A stretch of 64,000 nt of DNA, taken from Diphasiastrum complanatum (taxonomy: Eukaryota; Streptophyta; Lycopodiopsida; Lycopodiales; Lycopodiaceae). The translations under genes were made by a program, and so were the position numbers. The stretch is taken from assembly GCA_029204225.1 (NCBI GenBank), contig CM055107.1, positions 9,917,472 through 9,981,471 on the forward strand. Direction: 5' to 3'. This document shows, piece after piece, positions 34,331 to 46,863 of this stretch (positions are counted from its first letter, which is position 1; each line of letters begins with the position of its first letter). The notes under the pieces are model-generated. The model was given only the letters and a program-made list of their open reading frames with translations, did not search any database and had not been told where the DNA came from.

Positions 34331-37300
34331 TACATTTAATCCAATTGCCTTTCTTTGCTTAGCAAAGAGTGGCTTGTCGAGCGGTTTCATGAGCAAATCT
34401 GCAATCATATTTTCTGATTTTATATACTAGACCTGGAGCTCTCCTTTCGCAAGCAAATCTCGAATGTGATGGTACTTCAGAGGTATGTGCTTTGTCTGTG
34501 AATGAAAGACAGGATCCTGGGACAGATAGATGGCACTTTGAGAGTCCATCGTCATCGTGCTTGGCCCCTATCGTGGTATCCCGATTGCCTCCAGCATCAT
34601 CTATAGCCACACTACCTCATTCGCGACCTTTGAAGCTGCGACATATTCGGCTTTGCAAGGGGATTGAGCCACCAAGGTTTGCTTTTTGCATATCCAGCTG
34701 ATTGCAACTCTGCACACTATTGTACATCTTCCAGTAATGGACTTGCTGTCATCTTTGTAGCTCGCCCAACTTGCATCACTGTAGTGGTGCAGCTCGAATC
34801 CTTTTTCTTCATTTTTAGCTCTATAGGTTAATCCAACATTCTGGGTACCTTTCAGATACTGTAGGATTCGTTTTGCTATTTGCCAATGTGTCATGCCAAG
34901 ATTGAAAGAGAATGGGCTCAAGGCGTAAATAGAGAAAGCTAGATCGGGTCTGGTACAAATTGTCAAGTACATCAGACTACCGATTAAGTTCTGGTAGGGT
35001 ATACCTGCCATCCTCTATTCTTCTTCTCCCGTTTTTGGGCAATCCTGCTTCGTGAGCTTGGCTCCAACTATCATTGGTGTGGCCTTTTCTTTGCAGTCCA
35101 TCATGTGGAACTACTTTAGCACCTTTCTGGCATATTCTGACTGACTCAAGTGCATTTCGCCCTTTGTTCAATCTCTTCTGATCTCCAGCCCTAGGCATTT
35201 TGTTGCTTCTCCGAGATCTGTGATGTCGTAGCTTTCAGAAATCTGACTTTTCGTGTCTTTGATCAGCATCAGGGAATTTCCTATCATCAGCGAATCATCC
35301 ACGAAAATGGTCAGTATCACAAAATCCTTTCCTACTCTTTTAATGTAGACATTGTAGTCTGGTTGAGTAGGATTGAAGTCTAGAGACTTCAGAAGACCAT
35401 CAAGCTTTTTATACCAGGTTCGTGATGCCTGTTTTAGATCGTAGATGCATCTCTGCAATCACAAACATACTGTCCGTTGTCGGGGTCTTCATAGCCTTCA
35501 GGTTGTTTCATGAGGATTTCCTCCTCTAGATCTCCATGGGAGAAAGGCTGTCTTCACGTCAATCTGGTGAATTTCCACATTGTACTGTGTGGCGTATGCA
35601 AGGAGTAGCCTTATGCTTGTCATCTTGACCATGGGTGAATATGTGTTGAAATAATCGACACCATATCTCTGCGTATAGCCCTTCACGACAAGCCTGGCTT
35701 TGTAGCGGCCAATGGTGCCATCAGATTTCATCTTTTTCTTATACACCCACTTGCAGTCGACTATCTTTCTGTTTTCTGGCAGTGGCTCTAATGTCCATGC
35801 CTCGTTTTGCCTCATCGAGTCCATCTCCTCTGACATTGCTTGCTTTCAAAAATCTCCCTCTAGACTCTGGATAGCCTCTTGGTATGTTGTTGGCTCTTCT
35901 GTGAAGCTACGGTATTCAAATTGCATGTCTTCGCTCCATTGAAGATTGTCAGAGTAGCGGTCTGGAGGTCTTCTTTGTCTTGTTGACCTTAGAGGTTCGT
36001 TTCGTCACTGTTCGGACGTTTGTTGTTCGTGGGATTGATCCTCTGCTTCCTATTGCTCTAGAGTCTGCGGCACTGCATTCTAATTTGATGTATGTCCTCG
36101 ATCTCTCTCTTGAATTGGCAGCAGTGTGAAGATCTCATGGTCTCTTTCGTCTTTCAGTCCAGGGAATGTGGACTCATTGAACTTCACATCTCTGCTCGAA
36201 ACAACCTTCTTCATGTTGGGTTGTAGAGTCTGTACACATGTGTTCCATTCGAGTAGCCGACCATGATTGTTTGTTCAGATTTGTCATCAAGCTTGCTCCT
36301 TTTTTCTTTAGGAATGTGCTTGTATGCTGCACTTTTAAACATACGTAACAGATCAAGCTTTCTACCTGTCCACATTTAGTATGGTGTTTTGTTTTCCAGT
36401 GTTGTCATTGTAGATCTATTCTGCAGGTGTACAGCTGCAGCTATTGCCTCAGCCCAGAATTGACCTAGCAATTGAGCCTGTGCCATCATGCATCTGGCTG
36501 CTTCGACTAGCATTCTTTTTCTTCTTTATGCCACACTGTTGTATTCTGGTGTGTATCCAGGAGTGAACTGTTGTTCTATCCCCTATTCTGGGCAGAATCT
36601 TGAGAATTCTGTGCTTTTGTATTCACCCTCGTTGTCAGATCTAAGGATATGTATCTTTTTTGAGGTGTGTCGCTCTGCAAATGTCACAAACTTTTTGAAG
36701 GAATCAAACACTTTGGATTTCTTCTTCAAGTACTAGATCGTGGTCATTCGGCTGTAATCATCTATGAACGTCAGAAAATATCTCAAACCTAAGGGCGAAT
36801 CCATTTTCATCGGTCCACAGACATTAGAGTGGACCAGCTCAAGAACTTCTTTGGCTCTTCTTTCCTCATGCGTGAATGGATTCCGATGTTGCTTGTCTTT
36901 CTGACAAGCTTCACGGAACTCAGTTTCAGGCCTTGAAATTTTGAGACCTGTGACAGTGTCTTTTCTGCTCATGTCGTACAGGCTCCACATGTTCAGATGA
37001 TACATTCTCCTATGCTAAAGCTGGTCTTCATTTTCCGATGCATTCAATATGCTATCAAAGTTGCTGACTATTTTTGTCTGGTAGAGATTTCCTTCTCTGC
37101 ATCCGACCATCAGCAACTTGTTTGTCGTCTTCTCGATCATACGACAAGTGTTGCCGTCGAACAAAACTCGAATGCCTAGATCTGCCATCTTGAGTGAGGG
37201 CACATAAAGTGCTCCTGGTAACTCCGCATGGCCTGACAGTATTCGCAGCTGTAGAGTGCCGATGCGTTTGACATCGTGTCTGCTCCCATCACCTAGAATC

Positions 37301-38377
37301 ACTACTCTGTTGTTTTCGAGTCTGCGAAAGTCGATCAAGACCTTCTTGTTGCAGGTTATGTGTGATGTTGCTCCTGAATCAATGACTACATCGTAGTCGT
37401 GTTCAGAGTAGCTTGTTGAAGCTTCATCAAGTATCGTGAAAGTTTCATCACCTCTTTCAACATCCTTTGATGACTCTGCAATGTTTGTCTTTTCAGTTTT
37501 GTTCTTTCTTTTTGGGTTGAATCTACAATCGTATGCAGAATGCCTTTTCTTCTTGTAGTGCATGCAAGGTATTGCTGGATTAAACCAGTATTTGTTGGCC
37601 GTATGGCCTGGTTTGTGGCAATGATTGCTGAAAGAAGATTGCTGACTCGAGGACTTCATCTTTTTGAATATTGGCTTGCTTTTGTTTTTCTTCTTCCCCT
37701 TCGTGAAGAGAGCTTTCTCTTGTTCACTGCTTCCCTCTCCTTCATCTTTCATCAGTCTCTCATCAGCAACAAGACTGACTACTTTGTCGAATGTCATATC
37801 TGGTAGACTCAGTATGAGCATTTTCAGCGGCTGATAGGACGTCGGTAGAGATTTCATGAAGTACATCAACTGTTGTGGTGCTGGGTCCCGGTGCTCTTGT
37901 CCTGATGCAGTTAGTTGAGCAAAGATCGTTCTGATCTTCTCAACGTGCTGATCCAACTAGTTGTCATCCCACCATATGGATTGCAGCTGATTGTGAAGGT
38001 GCATGACTGAAGCTGCAGTCCTCACTTCATACTTCTGCTTCGATCTTTCTCACGCTGCATGGCTACTTTCGTAGTCTTCAATCTGCATGAGTAGATCTTC
38101 GTTTATGGACGAAACGATGATCGCCATTGCACGCTCATCTTTTCTGATCCATTTAACTCTCCTCGGATCTATCTCTGGAGGCTGCACCCTTGAGAGTTTG
38201 GTCACCGACCAAATGCCTTCGCCCTTCAGAAGCATTTTGATTTTGAATTTTCAGATTCTGTAATTTTCGCCATCGAGACTGATTGCTATTCTTGTCTGGA
38301 TTGTTGTAGCCATATTGTGTTTTCTGAAGAATCACTGTTGGGATATCAGTAGTGATAACATGTGGGCTCTGATACCA
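34331..38377 (-). mobile_element. Ty1/copia element internal region (gag, PR, IN, RT, RNase H, several lesions)
   Basis: Read right to left on the minus strand. Primer site TGGTATCAGAGCC lies beside the LTR at 38377. Gag follows from about 38383 with MLLKGEGIWSVT near 38235. A 313-residue frame (37956-37015) carries a degenerate gag knuckle region and the protease motif VIDSGATSHITCN. The integrase start (FREACQKDKQHRNPF, then HSNVCGPM and FIDDYSRM) is at about 36930-36735; most of the integrase core is frameshifted between 36730 and 35940. RT frames are at 35836-35498 (CKWVYKKKMKSDGT) and 35458-35168 (FVDDSLMIGN). RNase H is at 35011-34340 (SDASWASYKDDSKS, ending ADLLMKPLDKPLF). Order and motifs are those of a complete copia polyprotein, now broken by stops and frameshifts. 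Confidence 0.9.
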
Positions 38378-39127
38378 TGTCACAGAAGCGAGGCTGTTTT
38401 TTTTTTCGTCTTCATCTTCTTATTCGCGAACAATTTTGTGTCTTTGAATTTTCTTTTTGTGTGAAAGTTGTTTACAGGATCCCAGACACGCGACTAAACA
38501 TCATATGACACATTCTATTCTAGCAATCAAGACAAAATGATAGCACAAGATAGGGAGATGCACGAAAATAGAGTGACTTGTATTATAGTTTAGTTTTTAG
38601 AGCAAGATCGTCAGTGTCTCGCTTGTTGGCGGAATGACATTCTACTCTTTCGTTGTGTTCTGCTCGTTGGCAGACTTTCATGCACAGCTATGGTTTCTAG
38701 TATTGCCCTACTCGCTACCTCTCTCTCTCTGTCACTTACAGATCTCTCTATTCATTCTATTTTTATGATCCAGAGAGGATCGTTTATACCTCCACAGTGT
38801 GGAGTTTACAAGAAGGCTAAACGTAGAATCTCAAGACTAGTTAACACCAATCAACTAGTTAATTAGTCTCCGTCATTGCCATTCATCTCAGCTGGGCATA
38901 AAGTCTATGAATCCAAGCCCGTTGAGCTGCAAGCTAGCAGCGCGAAAGATTCCTCTTCGTCTCTTTCGTAGTTTTTCGTGTCTAGAGGTGTGTTTACGAT
39001 TCATGAATAATTCGCGAATTGTTCGTGTTTTGAGTCAAGGGATGTTGACTATCACGAATTGTTCTCGTTGGACCTTCGCTTCGTGTTTGTGCTGCGACAA
39101 AGTTGCAGGAGTTCACCATTTGTGACA
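38378..39127 (-). mobile_element. 5' LTR of the minus-strand copia element (750 bp)
   Basis: The plus strand reads TGTCACAG at 38378 and TTTGTGACA ending at 39127, giving TGTCACA/TGTGACA terminal inverted repeats. The primer site lies just inside at 38377. Its first 150 bp recur at 33403-33550 as the partner LTR. Confidence 0.88.
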
Positions 39128-39610
39128 AAAGTTGAGTTCTAGTGAGATAATGACCGTTTGTCACATAAAGTTAGGATTGAAATGCATCCATTTGGCCCAA
39201 TTTCATGTACATATTGATTTCACACATTTTTGGAGCATGTTCCCACGTGTGGAGGTTAGGCATAATCACTTTAGTTCATTATGTTGAGGTTGAATATTCA
39301 ATACGCCTTAAACTTGAGGTTTGGGGGTCCACCACTCATTATACACTTGTAATTAAGTGATTAGGCCAAATTCAGACTTGGATTAGCTCATGATACTATA
39401 AGTTTCTAACATTGGACTTGATGGTAGAGGGCTAGTGACATTGCAGCTCATAATCTTATTTGTCAATATGGACCAATCATAGTGAAGGATGCACCAAAAT
39501 CATCCAATTAAAGTAAGAGGTGGCATGTAAGTGGTCCAATCAAAGTAAGAGGTGATTCTAGAGAGGTCCAATCATTGAGCACCATTGCCATACATCTTGG
39601 ATCTCAAGCT
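39128..39610 (+). mobile_element. Copia-related family X: 5' LTR-like region with CCAAT repeats
   Basis: About 39200-39330 matches 41940-42075 closely (TTCATGTACATATTGATTTC, then GGAGCATGTTC and CACGTG). From 39473 to 39570 a motif of about 30 bp built on CCAAT(C/T)A followed by AAGTAAGAGGTG is repeated about four times. The gag frame starts just downstream. I read the block as the LTR promoter end; exact LTR termini were not identified. Confidence 0.6.
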
Positions 39611-41900
39611 ACTATGAGAGAGTGAGAGAGAGCTCATTCTACATTGAGGTTTTTGAGACATTGAGTGATTCTACACTACATATCATCAAGATGAATGTAT
39701 CCAAGGAAGTGTTGAGGGAGATTGGCTCATGCACCTCGAGCAAGGAGGCTTGGGACACACTAAAATCCATTTATGAGGCCAAGAATACCTCTAGGTTGCT
39801 CACTCTTAGGAATCAAATCTTCCAAAGTTACCAAAAAAGTGATGAGAGTGCCTCACTACAAAGAGTTCTCATTTTATGAGGAGTGTAGTCAAGAGAACAA
39901 GCTTTTGAGGATCAACCAACTTTCTTTGAAGGATGGTGGAGAGGAGAAAGCATTCTTCTCAAAGGACAAGCCAAGAGGAAGGGGCAAAGAGCAACATCGA
40001 CATTTCAAGAAGGAAAAATCCAAGGAGGAGAGTAATTTGATCACAATCATCAACAAGTTGCAAATCCAACAAGAAGTGCTTTTCTATGATGATAAGAAGG
40101 GGCATTTTGGTTCTAATTCTTTCGACAAGAAAAAATTCTTCAAGCAAGCTAATCTTACTAAAGAGAGTGAAGGTGAGGTAGAATGGAGTTATGAGGAAGA
40201 ATCTCTCATGATGTCAATGTACTCTTCTTCTAATTTTGAAGATGGAAATGCATGGTAGAAAGATAATGGAGCTAGTCCTCATATGACTAGTTCAAGGAAA
40301 ATTTTCACTCATCTTGCACCTTACAATGGAACCAGAAAGCTCTCCATTCTTAATGATTAGTAGATGCAAGATAGAATGAATTGTTAGTGTAACAATTGGT
40401 GTCGGATCCACTATGACTCTTTATGATGTACTTTTTGTGTCTAATCTCACCATGAATCTTATTAGTGTTGGTCAAGTTGACTTTGGAGAATATGCTTGCT
40501 CGATTAAGAGGGATGGTGAAGTGGTAGCAAGAGGGACTAGATGTCAAAAGCTTTTCAAGTTGGAAGCTAATCCTTGTGGAAGTATGGTCAAGAAGAGCTT
40601 CGATCATCTCAAGGAGGAGAAGGCAATTGGATTGCCTCAATCTATGGTCCATGATGGTAAGGCTCATGAAGATGGTGCTTTGGCAAAAGCACCTAGAGAG
40701 TTATTTTTAAGGTGTTCTACTTCTCATCAATTTTATCATCTTGTTCCTTTAGATGATCTTGTTCCATCAAGTAGAAGCAACAATGATGCTTTTTTATGTG
40801 ACTCCTTCATTGAATACTTCAATTGGATGCATCTCTTATCAATGGTGCTTGATAGAAATATTGCAATAGTTGATACTTTGGGGATCTTTAGGTCCATGTG
40901 CCTTGTCAATATTCATTTCCATGTAAGGAGTAAAGAAAATCTCATCTCAATCAAGAGGATGATGGTAGGATCCTCACATCTACCAACAATCCAAGTGCAT
41001 GATGGAGAAAGACCAAGGCTTGAGGAGGAGTCATCCCAACTCCTGGTGCCAAGGGGATTTTCAAGAGGCGAGGCTGAGTCTTTGTGGCTCATAAATCATG
41101 GAAAAGAGGAGCATTTTTCAGATGGTACCAACTACTTTTGCTTCTCTTCTATCATTTGATGTACTTTCTTGCTTTGATGAGATTTCTACATCTCAAAGTT
41201 GGAGTGAGGCAATGCTAGTTTTGTATGATGCCTCTTGTATGGACATATCTCATGTCATTAATGGCTTAGACCAGGTTCTAAATAATTTATAAAGAAAGTG
41301 GTTGTGTCATCAAATGGATGCCCTTGGATCTTGTAAGAGCAAGAATGAGATAGTCATTCATAGTGTAAAATATCATGCTTTTCATTTTGTAAGGCAATTC
41401 GAGAACTTTTCATGAGATTAAGTGAATCATCCACAAAAGGACACTTACATCCTTGAGCAATTATGTATCCTCAATAAGATCAATATAACTTTGTATTCCA
41501 AGATTAGATCTATCATGAAAAAAGTTCATAGTATATGGACTAGTCAAGCTAGTAGTCAAAACCTTGATAATCAACACTTTTGGCTATTTTGTGATCTTGA
41601 TCTTCATGGTCATTATGAGGCTTGGAGGCCTCAAATTTCCCTCATAATGGTGCAACTATTTTTGAGGAAGTGGAGCTTTCAAGCCCAAGATCTTCTTCAA
41701 GCATGGAGGAAACAAAAGGAAATGGTGGCAAATTGGTGGAATGTTCATTAAGGAGATTGGCAATAGATTTCCATCAAAGAAATCTTCTATCAAGGGTCCA
41801 TTGGCTATTTTTCACATCATATTTACACCAAATGATCCACTCAAGAAGTATCTTAAGTTTTTTGTTTGATCTAGTATCTCATCAAGCTAGTTTTTGAGGA
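39611..41900 (+). mobile_element. Copia-related family X: gag, protease remnant, pre-integrase, hinge, tail
   Basis: The gag frame (39622-39879) matches the one at 61330 (HIIKMNVSKEVLREIGSC, EAWDTLKSIYEAKNTSR). A frameshift leads to a basic linker and a knuckle remnant whose cysteines are lost (YDDKKGHFGSNSF, near 40095). NGASPHMTSSRKIF near 40268 is the protease position with the first Asp replaced by Asn. LYDVLFVSNLTMNLISVGQV (about 40420-40475) is the pre-integrase lead. VPRGFSRGEAESLWL near 41050 is the hinge. RT is not visible. The element is probably non-autonomous and now broken by stops. Confidence 0.72.
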
Positions 41901-41929
41901 GTGTGAAGATTTGACAAAATCTAGCTTGA

Positions 41930-42420
41930 TCATTTTGTGATTTCATGTACATATTGATTTCACGCATTTTTGGAGCATGTTCTCACGTGCGGAATGTAGG
42001 CATAATCACTTTAGTTCATTTATGTTGAGGTTGAATATTCAATAGGCCTTAAACTTGAGGTTTGGGGTCCTCTATCAAAACCACTCATTATACACATGTC
42101 AAGCTAGAGTGATTCTATTTTCTTGGTGTTAGATCTATGTGCAATCATACACACCGTAGGAGATCATTCACATTGTTTGAGATGTCCTCACATGTGTGAA
42201 AAGTTCACAATTTAGAGGTGTTGATCATAAGGCCACCAATCACTTTAAGAGGTGCATTACATGTGGACCAATCATGTTTAGAGGTGCACATCATGAGGCC
42301 CAATCAACTTGTGAGGTGAAAATTGTGAGGTTCAATCATGATGAGAGGTGCAAAGCTAGGGGTCCAATCATGATGTATAAAGGGAATCCATTAGAGGAGT
42401 TTCAAGAATGAGAGCCGAGA
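41930..42420 (+). mobile_element. Copia-related family X: 3' LTR-like region with CCAAT array
   Basis: 41940-42075 repeats the 39200-39330 block. From about 42222 to 42370 a unit of about 30 bp of the form CCAATCA...GAGGTG(C/A) occurs five or more times. It is followed by a TATA-like GTATAAAGGG at about 42375. This would place a CCAAT-box array directly upstream of the LTR transcription start. Confidence 0.6.
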
Positions 42421-43690
42421 AATGCTAGTGAAGAATGATAGGAAAAAATGATGTGAGCCTCATGGTGAATCCCAAAGATGGAATGACCATGTAGGAACTA
42501 GTATTTCTAAGCATTTGAAATTAATTCAAGTAGACCCCTCTTACAATAGTAGAGTGAGATACTTTTGATGGTGATTTCTAGTGGAAAAGATGATTCCGCT
42601 TGTAATATTGTGGAATTGCCACTAGGATGCCACATAAGTAGCTCTCTTGCTTATTTAAGAGGTCCCCTCTTCTTAGAAGAGAGCTTTTTGTAAATGCAAC
42701 TACTCCACGTTTCTATTGTCAAGAGCATCCACGAGTTTTGTGCATTTAACGACAAAACCCATAAAAATAAAAAAAAACCACTCTTTTTGGCAATCTGTCC
42801 AAAAAAAGAGCCAAAAAACGCATAATAGATCCAACCTTTATGCTCTATTTGAACCAACCTTTGTCCCCAGCAAGAGCTAGTCCTTAAGATATCAAGACCT
42901 TGTTCTCATGTGGTACTATTGACTGTTGTTGAAGAAAGTCTTTAAGTGTAGGCTTATCATGAACACTTGGATAGACTAAGCAGTCAACCAACCATGTCAT
43001 ATCCACAGTACCAATTGAATGGATGCTTGACAATACCACTACGAGGATCTCTATCAACAATTCTTATCTTGGGATCCTCCGATGGATTGTCTTGACTACC
43101 CATTTGTGAATGAACAAGGTTATCATGAATGACCACTAGACCTATATGCATATTATTGAAAATCTGGCAAGTCCAAGTTCTTGCTAATCACCATCATCCA
43201 ATAAAGCCTCAAGTTTTATGTAAGCGATCTCTTATCCAGACGATTTCAATGAAGCAGCTCATCATTGGCAATAAACGTGCCGACAACTCTTTTCCACGAC
43301 AAACGTAGGCAGGTGCCATGGGACCGGCACCTCTTTAGGTGGGGGATATTATTGGGCACTTAGTGGGTCCTTCCACTAAACTATTGTTGGTCAAGCCTTA
43401 CCCAAATGGGCCCTGCCATAGTACACTGTACAGGTAGAGTAATAAGTGCAAGGGCACTGACATCATGCGCATATAAGCCTAACCCAATGAACACAAGTAG
43501 CAAGTTGTGATTCCTAGGAATAAGTGACTAGGGGCTTAAAACTCTAAAATGATATTAAAGGCCCTAAGTCAAGTTTTCAATAGAAAACTAAAAGGGCCCA
43601 AATTAGAACTCACATAATGCATGTGAGTTCCCCTTGTGCTTTCTTAGCACCATTAGATTTAGTTTGTATTTATTTGAAGGGCTCAGATTC
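42421..43690. other. No gene assigned
   Basis: On the minus strand about 43180-43010 an open stretch contains HIGLVVIHDNLVHSQMGSQ and KHPFNWYCGYDM, with a second frame continuing as WLVDCLVYPSVHDKP to about 42895. I do not recognise it. It may be one more decayed exon of the neighbouring 44-56 kb element or unrelated. Confidence 0.25.
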
Positions 43691-43694
43691 ATTG

Positions 43695-43800
43695 AAGTGT
43701 GGCCAATCAGAGTGAAGAAGACTCACCTCTAAAATCTATAAAAGAGAGCCATTTTCTTTGTAAAATTATATTTTCTCTCATATTCTAATAAAACTCTGCT
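43695..43800 (+). promoter_or_regulatory. CCAAT and TATA-like promoter block
   Basis: GGCCAATCAGAGTG near 43701 and TCTATAAAAGAGAG near 43735 have normal CCAAT-TATA spacing. The CCAAT segment with ACTCACCTCT resembles the family X LTR repeat unit. The CT microsatellite lies about 70 bp downstream. This may be a solo LTR promoter end. Confidence 0.4.
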
Positions 43801-43804
43801 GGTT

Positions 43805-43967
<163 letters not shown>

Positions 43968-44039
43968 CGTGCTATGCAGGTTTGTCGCTCCTAGCAACAA
44001 ACCTCTATACTACACTTAAGATACAACAACGATACAAAT

Positions 44040-44700
44040 CTCATTCTTTTGAAAATGCCTCAAATAGTAGCCAACTCTTCTATCTTTATGGAATGAGAAA
44101 GAATGATGGCTATTGTTGCCTCGGCATGCAACAAAGTCATCAATTACAAGTGTAGTCTGCAAAAGGAAATAGGAGCTACAAACATATATAATTCACATTG
44201 AAGAAACAATGATATTCTCACACATTGAGTTAAAACTTACACATTCTTCATCATCTGCTGCAACCAAATCCGGATGATCTATATTGTGACCCCCTACTAA
44301 AGAAGAGCCATCTGTGAACTGCATCTATGCCTAAAATGCCATAAATTATTCTTTAGATGGAATGCTTCGTCCATGCTCACGAAAATTTGACAAAGCCACC
44401 ATCAAGCATTCATCTCGTAGTAATATGTACATTCTCATTTATATAGTATACTAGCAAATTAAAAGGCATTTAGATTCAACATCCAATTTGTTTCCTCATT
44501 AGTGAACTCAAGCCAATGAAGGAATCTCTAAGCTTGTTTGTATCAACATTTAGGAAATCACTATCCTTATCAGGGGTGTCAATGAGGAAGTGACTAATAT
44601 CTTTGATGGATGATGGAATTGAGGATGAGGGGCTCTGAGGATCAAAAGCTACAACTTCTTCCTCGTCTGGAACCTAAACTAACCAAAAAAATACAAATCC
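44040..44700 (-). pseudogene. Unrecognised acidic protein with GGHNID motif, partial copy B
   Basis: Read right to left: an acidic Ser-rich piece near 44665-44480 (EEEVVAFDPQSPSSS, then ISHFLIDTPDKDSDF and RDSFIGL); an exon-like stretch near 44310-44240 with SLVGGHNIDHPDLVAADDEEC followed by a donor-like GTAAG; and, after TTTTGCAG, a piece near 44160-44030 reading LVIDDFVACRGNN and YYLRHFQKNEI. The same order with related residues occurs at 48000-46864 (FFIDTSV, RSTFIGP, GGHNID, FLDDFAIRQGG, HYLKSFKNNEI). Introns in equivalent places argue for gene duplication. I do not recognise the family. The copy stops near the CT microsatellite. Confidence 0.5.
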
Positions 44701-44879
44701 AGTCTGGTATTCAAAAAAATGACATTTTCTCTTGCACACACATTAGAGAAAATATGGGCCCAAAGAGGGCCCTATAAGAAATGCCATGTAGGAGAGAGAA
44801 AAATAACTATAAAGTAATTATAATATCATTTTCTAATACTGTACTGATGACAAAGCTTTATCATCTTCATGTGGATCTG

Positions 44880-46747
44880 TCACCAGAATATGCTCTACTC
44901 AGGACGAGAAATTCAAAGCAACCCAAATTGTCAACTTCCGATATGGTCTGATACAGGGAGGCTTCAGTTACTGATAGCATTATGGATGAAGTTGAAAAGA
45001 TATTAGACACTACATTGCTTCAGGGGGCATGTGACTTTTCTAGCATCAGTAGGGAAGCATATGCAACAATGTTTAAGATGATAAAGGTGGCATTGGCACA
45101 GGTAAATATTAAAAAGTTTTCAATCCCACGACCATTTCATCTTAAAAAAAAAGGGACATGTTAAACCATGGTATGAAGACAATAGCTGGTAATCCATCTC
45201 ATATCAATGAAGTGTATTGCTCGAAAGGAGAAGTTCTAGCATATAACAATTCCAACAATTTATTTATTGACATTAATCAGTTATTAACATTCATCATAGA
45301 TTTTTACGGTATTACAAATGAGAATGTCAATAATAAGTTGATAGTTGTTCTCAAGTTAGATGAGTCTGAAATTATAAAAGGACAAAAAATGGAAAGAGTC
45401 AGTCTCACAATCATGAATGGAGCACTTTCAAATTCAGAGGACTCAGAAGGCCTCAATTTCAGTGTTCATTCAGAAAATGATATCTAGTGGTTGGTAGCAT
45501 TTCAGGTATAGCAGTTCCTTCGCATAATAAATACGGATAATCATTTGAATATGGATTTCATATCTAAAATCTTCTATGTGTCAATATTATGAGGCTAATA
45601 ACATTTTTGTATTCTTTTATAGGTGCTGAAAGAAGACCATAACATTCTCTCAAGGATATTTAATAGAACATCATATCCTGCCACCATAAAAAATCACATG
45701 GAGGGAATTCCACTCAATATTCCTGGAATTGGCACTTTCAACATTGAATGGCATTTAGCAAGAGATGTGCAGACATAAAAAGGATGTTCAATGTATCTCA
45801 TGGCGCTAACTCTAAACACCCTTGTTTGTACTGCATGAAAATAGCAAAAGACATGACAAGGAGTACAGGAATATCAAGAGATTGAGAAGATCCTAATTGG
45901 AAACCTGTACTACCAATTCCTCTATGAAATGTTCACATCTATACATTGCACGCGGAGGTGCGTATTATAGAAAAAATAATATATCTTCACATCTTGTTTG
46001 CATGGAATTCTGAGCTAGAGGCCTCTGCAAGGAAGCTATTTCCATATTAGAGGATGTGTTGTCCAAAGCAGGCTTACATAAAGGCCACGTTAAAATAAAA
46101 AAAGATGACAAACTATTAGGTAAAACATGAAATATTCGATGCAAGCCGAGCATTGGAGGATCTAAAGCTCAAAGATTTTTATCAAATTATTCTGGCAACC
46201 AATCTAAGGTTCAATACACGGTTTGGAAAGAAATTATTGCAGCAACTCAAGATTTCGAAGAAGAAGGTTCTACTCGTATACACAAAGTAGAAGTTTGGAA
46301 AAAGTTAGACAACATGGTGAAATACTTGAGAAAAGATAAATTTTCAAATACTGATGTTCAAATGATATAGAAAACAACCAATGAATTTGTGGATGTAGTT
46401 CAGAGTGCGTGGGGTGTTGATCATATAACACATTATATGGTAAGATTTTGATTTTACACTACCATAGACAAATATGTGCAATTAAATTAGATACTTTTGA
46501 TACTGATTTAGATTGTGTTTTTATGACATGCAGCACATATTACGACATCATTCAACATTCTTTGCAAGAAATAGTGGAAGTCTTAGCATATGGTCATCGC
46601 AAGGAATGGAAAAAACTCATTAGCAAGCAAGAGCGGCATTTCATAAAAGTACACAACATGGCGGGACTAGCACAAAAAATAGCTAAATATTGCAACTTTT
46701 CCAATGGTTTGACAGAAGAATCCAAATTCTTCATAATACAAAATTGA
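44880..46747 (+). pseudogene. Decayed transposase-like gene with HGANSKHPCLYC motif
   Basis: Pieces in order: frame 45158-45487 (LIVVLKLDESEIIKGQKMER); exon-like 45624-45770 after an intron at about 45506-45623, ending EWHLARDVQT; then in another frame KRMFNVSHGANSKHPCLYCMK (about 45779-45840). NVHIYTLHAEVRIIEK lies near 45930 and GGSKAQRFLSNYSGNQ near 46155. After a GT-AG intron at about 46440-46532 comes HILRHHSTFFARNSGSLSIWS with EKTH. A C-x2-C after a GANS motif, an H-rich helix and a final FARNSGSL-like block resemble, from memory, large uncharacterised transposase-like proteins in fungi and invertebrates. That match is unverified. Multiple stops and frame changes make it non-functional. 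Confidence 0.45.
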
Positions 46748-46863
46748 CGGATTATAAAAAATTTCAAAAAGCATGCAAATTTATACAAGCCAGTAGGCTA
46801 TAGACACACAATAAAATTTTGTATATTAAATAAAAATATTTACAAAGTACAATTCAGCAGTAT

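Noticed and set aside
42222-42385. CRISPR-like array of spaced repeats
   Set aside because: Units are degenerate, adjacent rather than spaced by unique spacers, and sit in an LTR of a plant genome.
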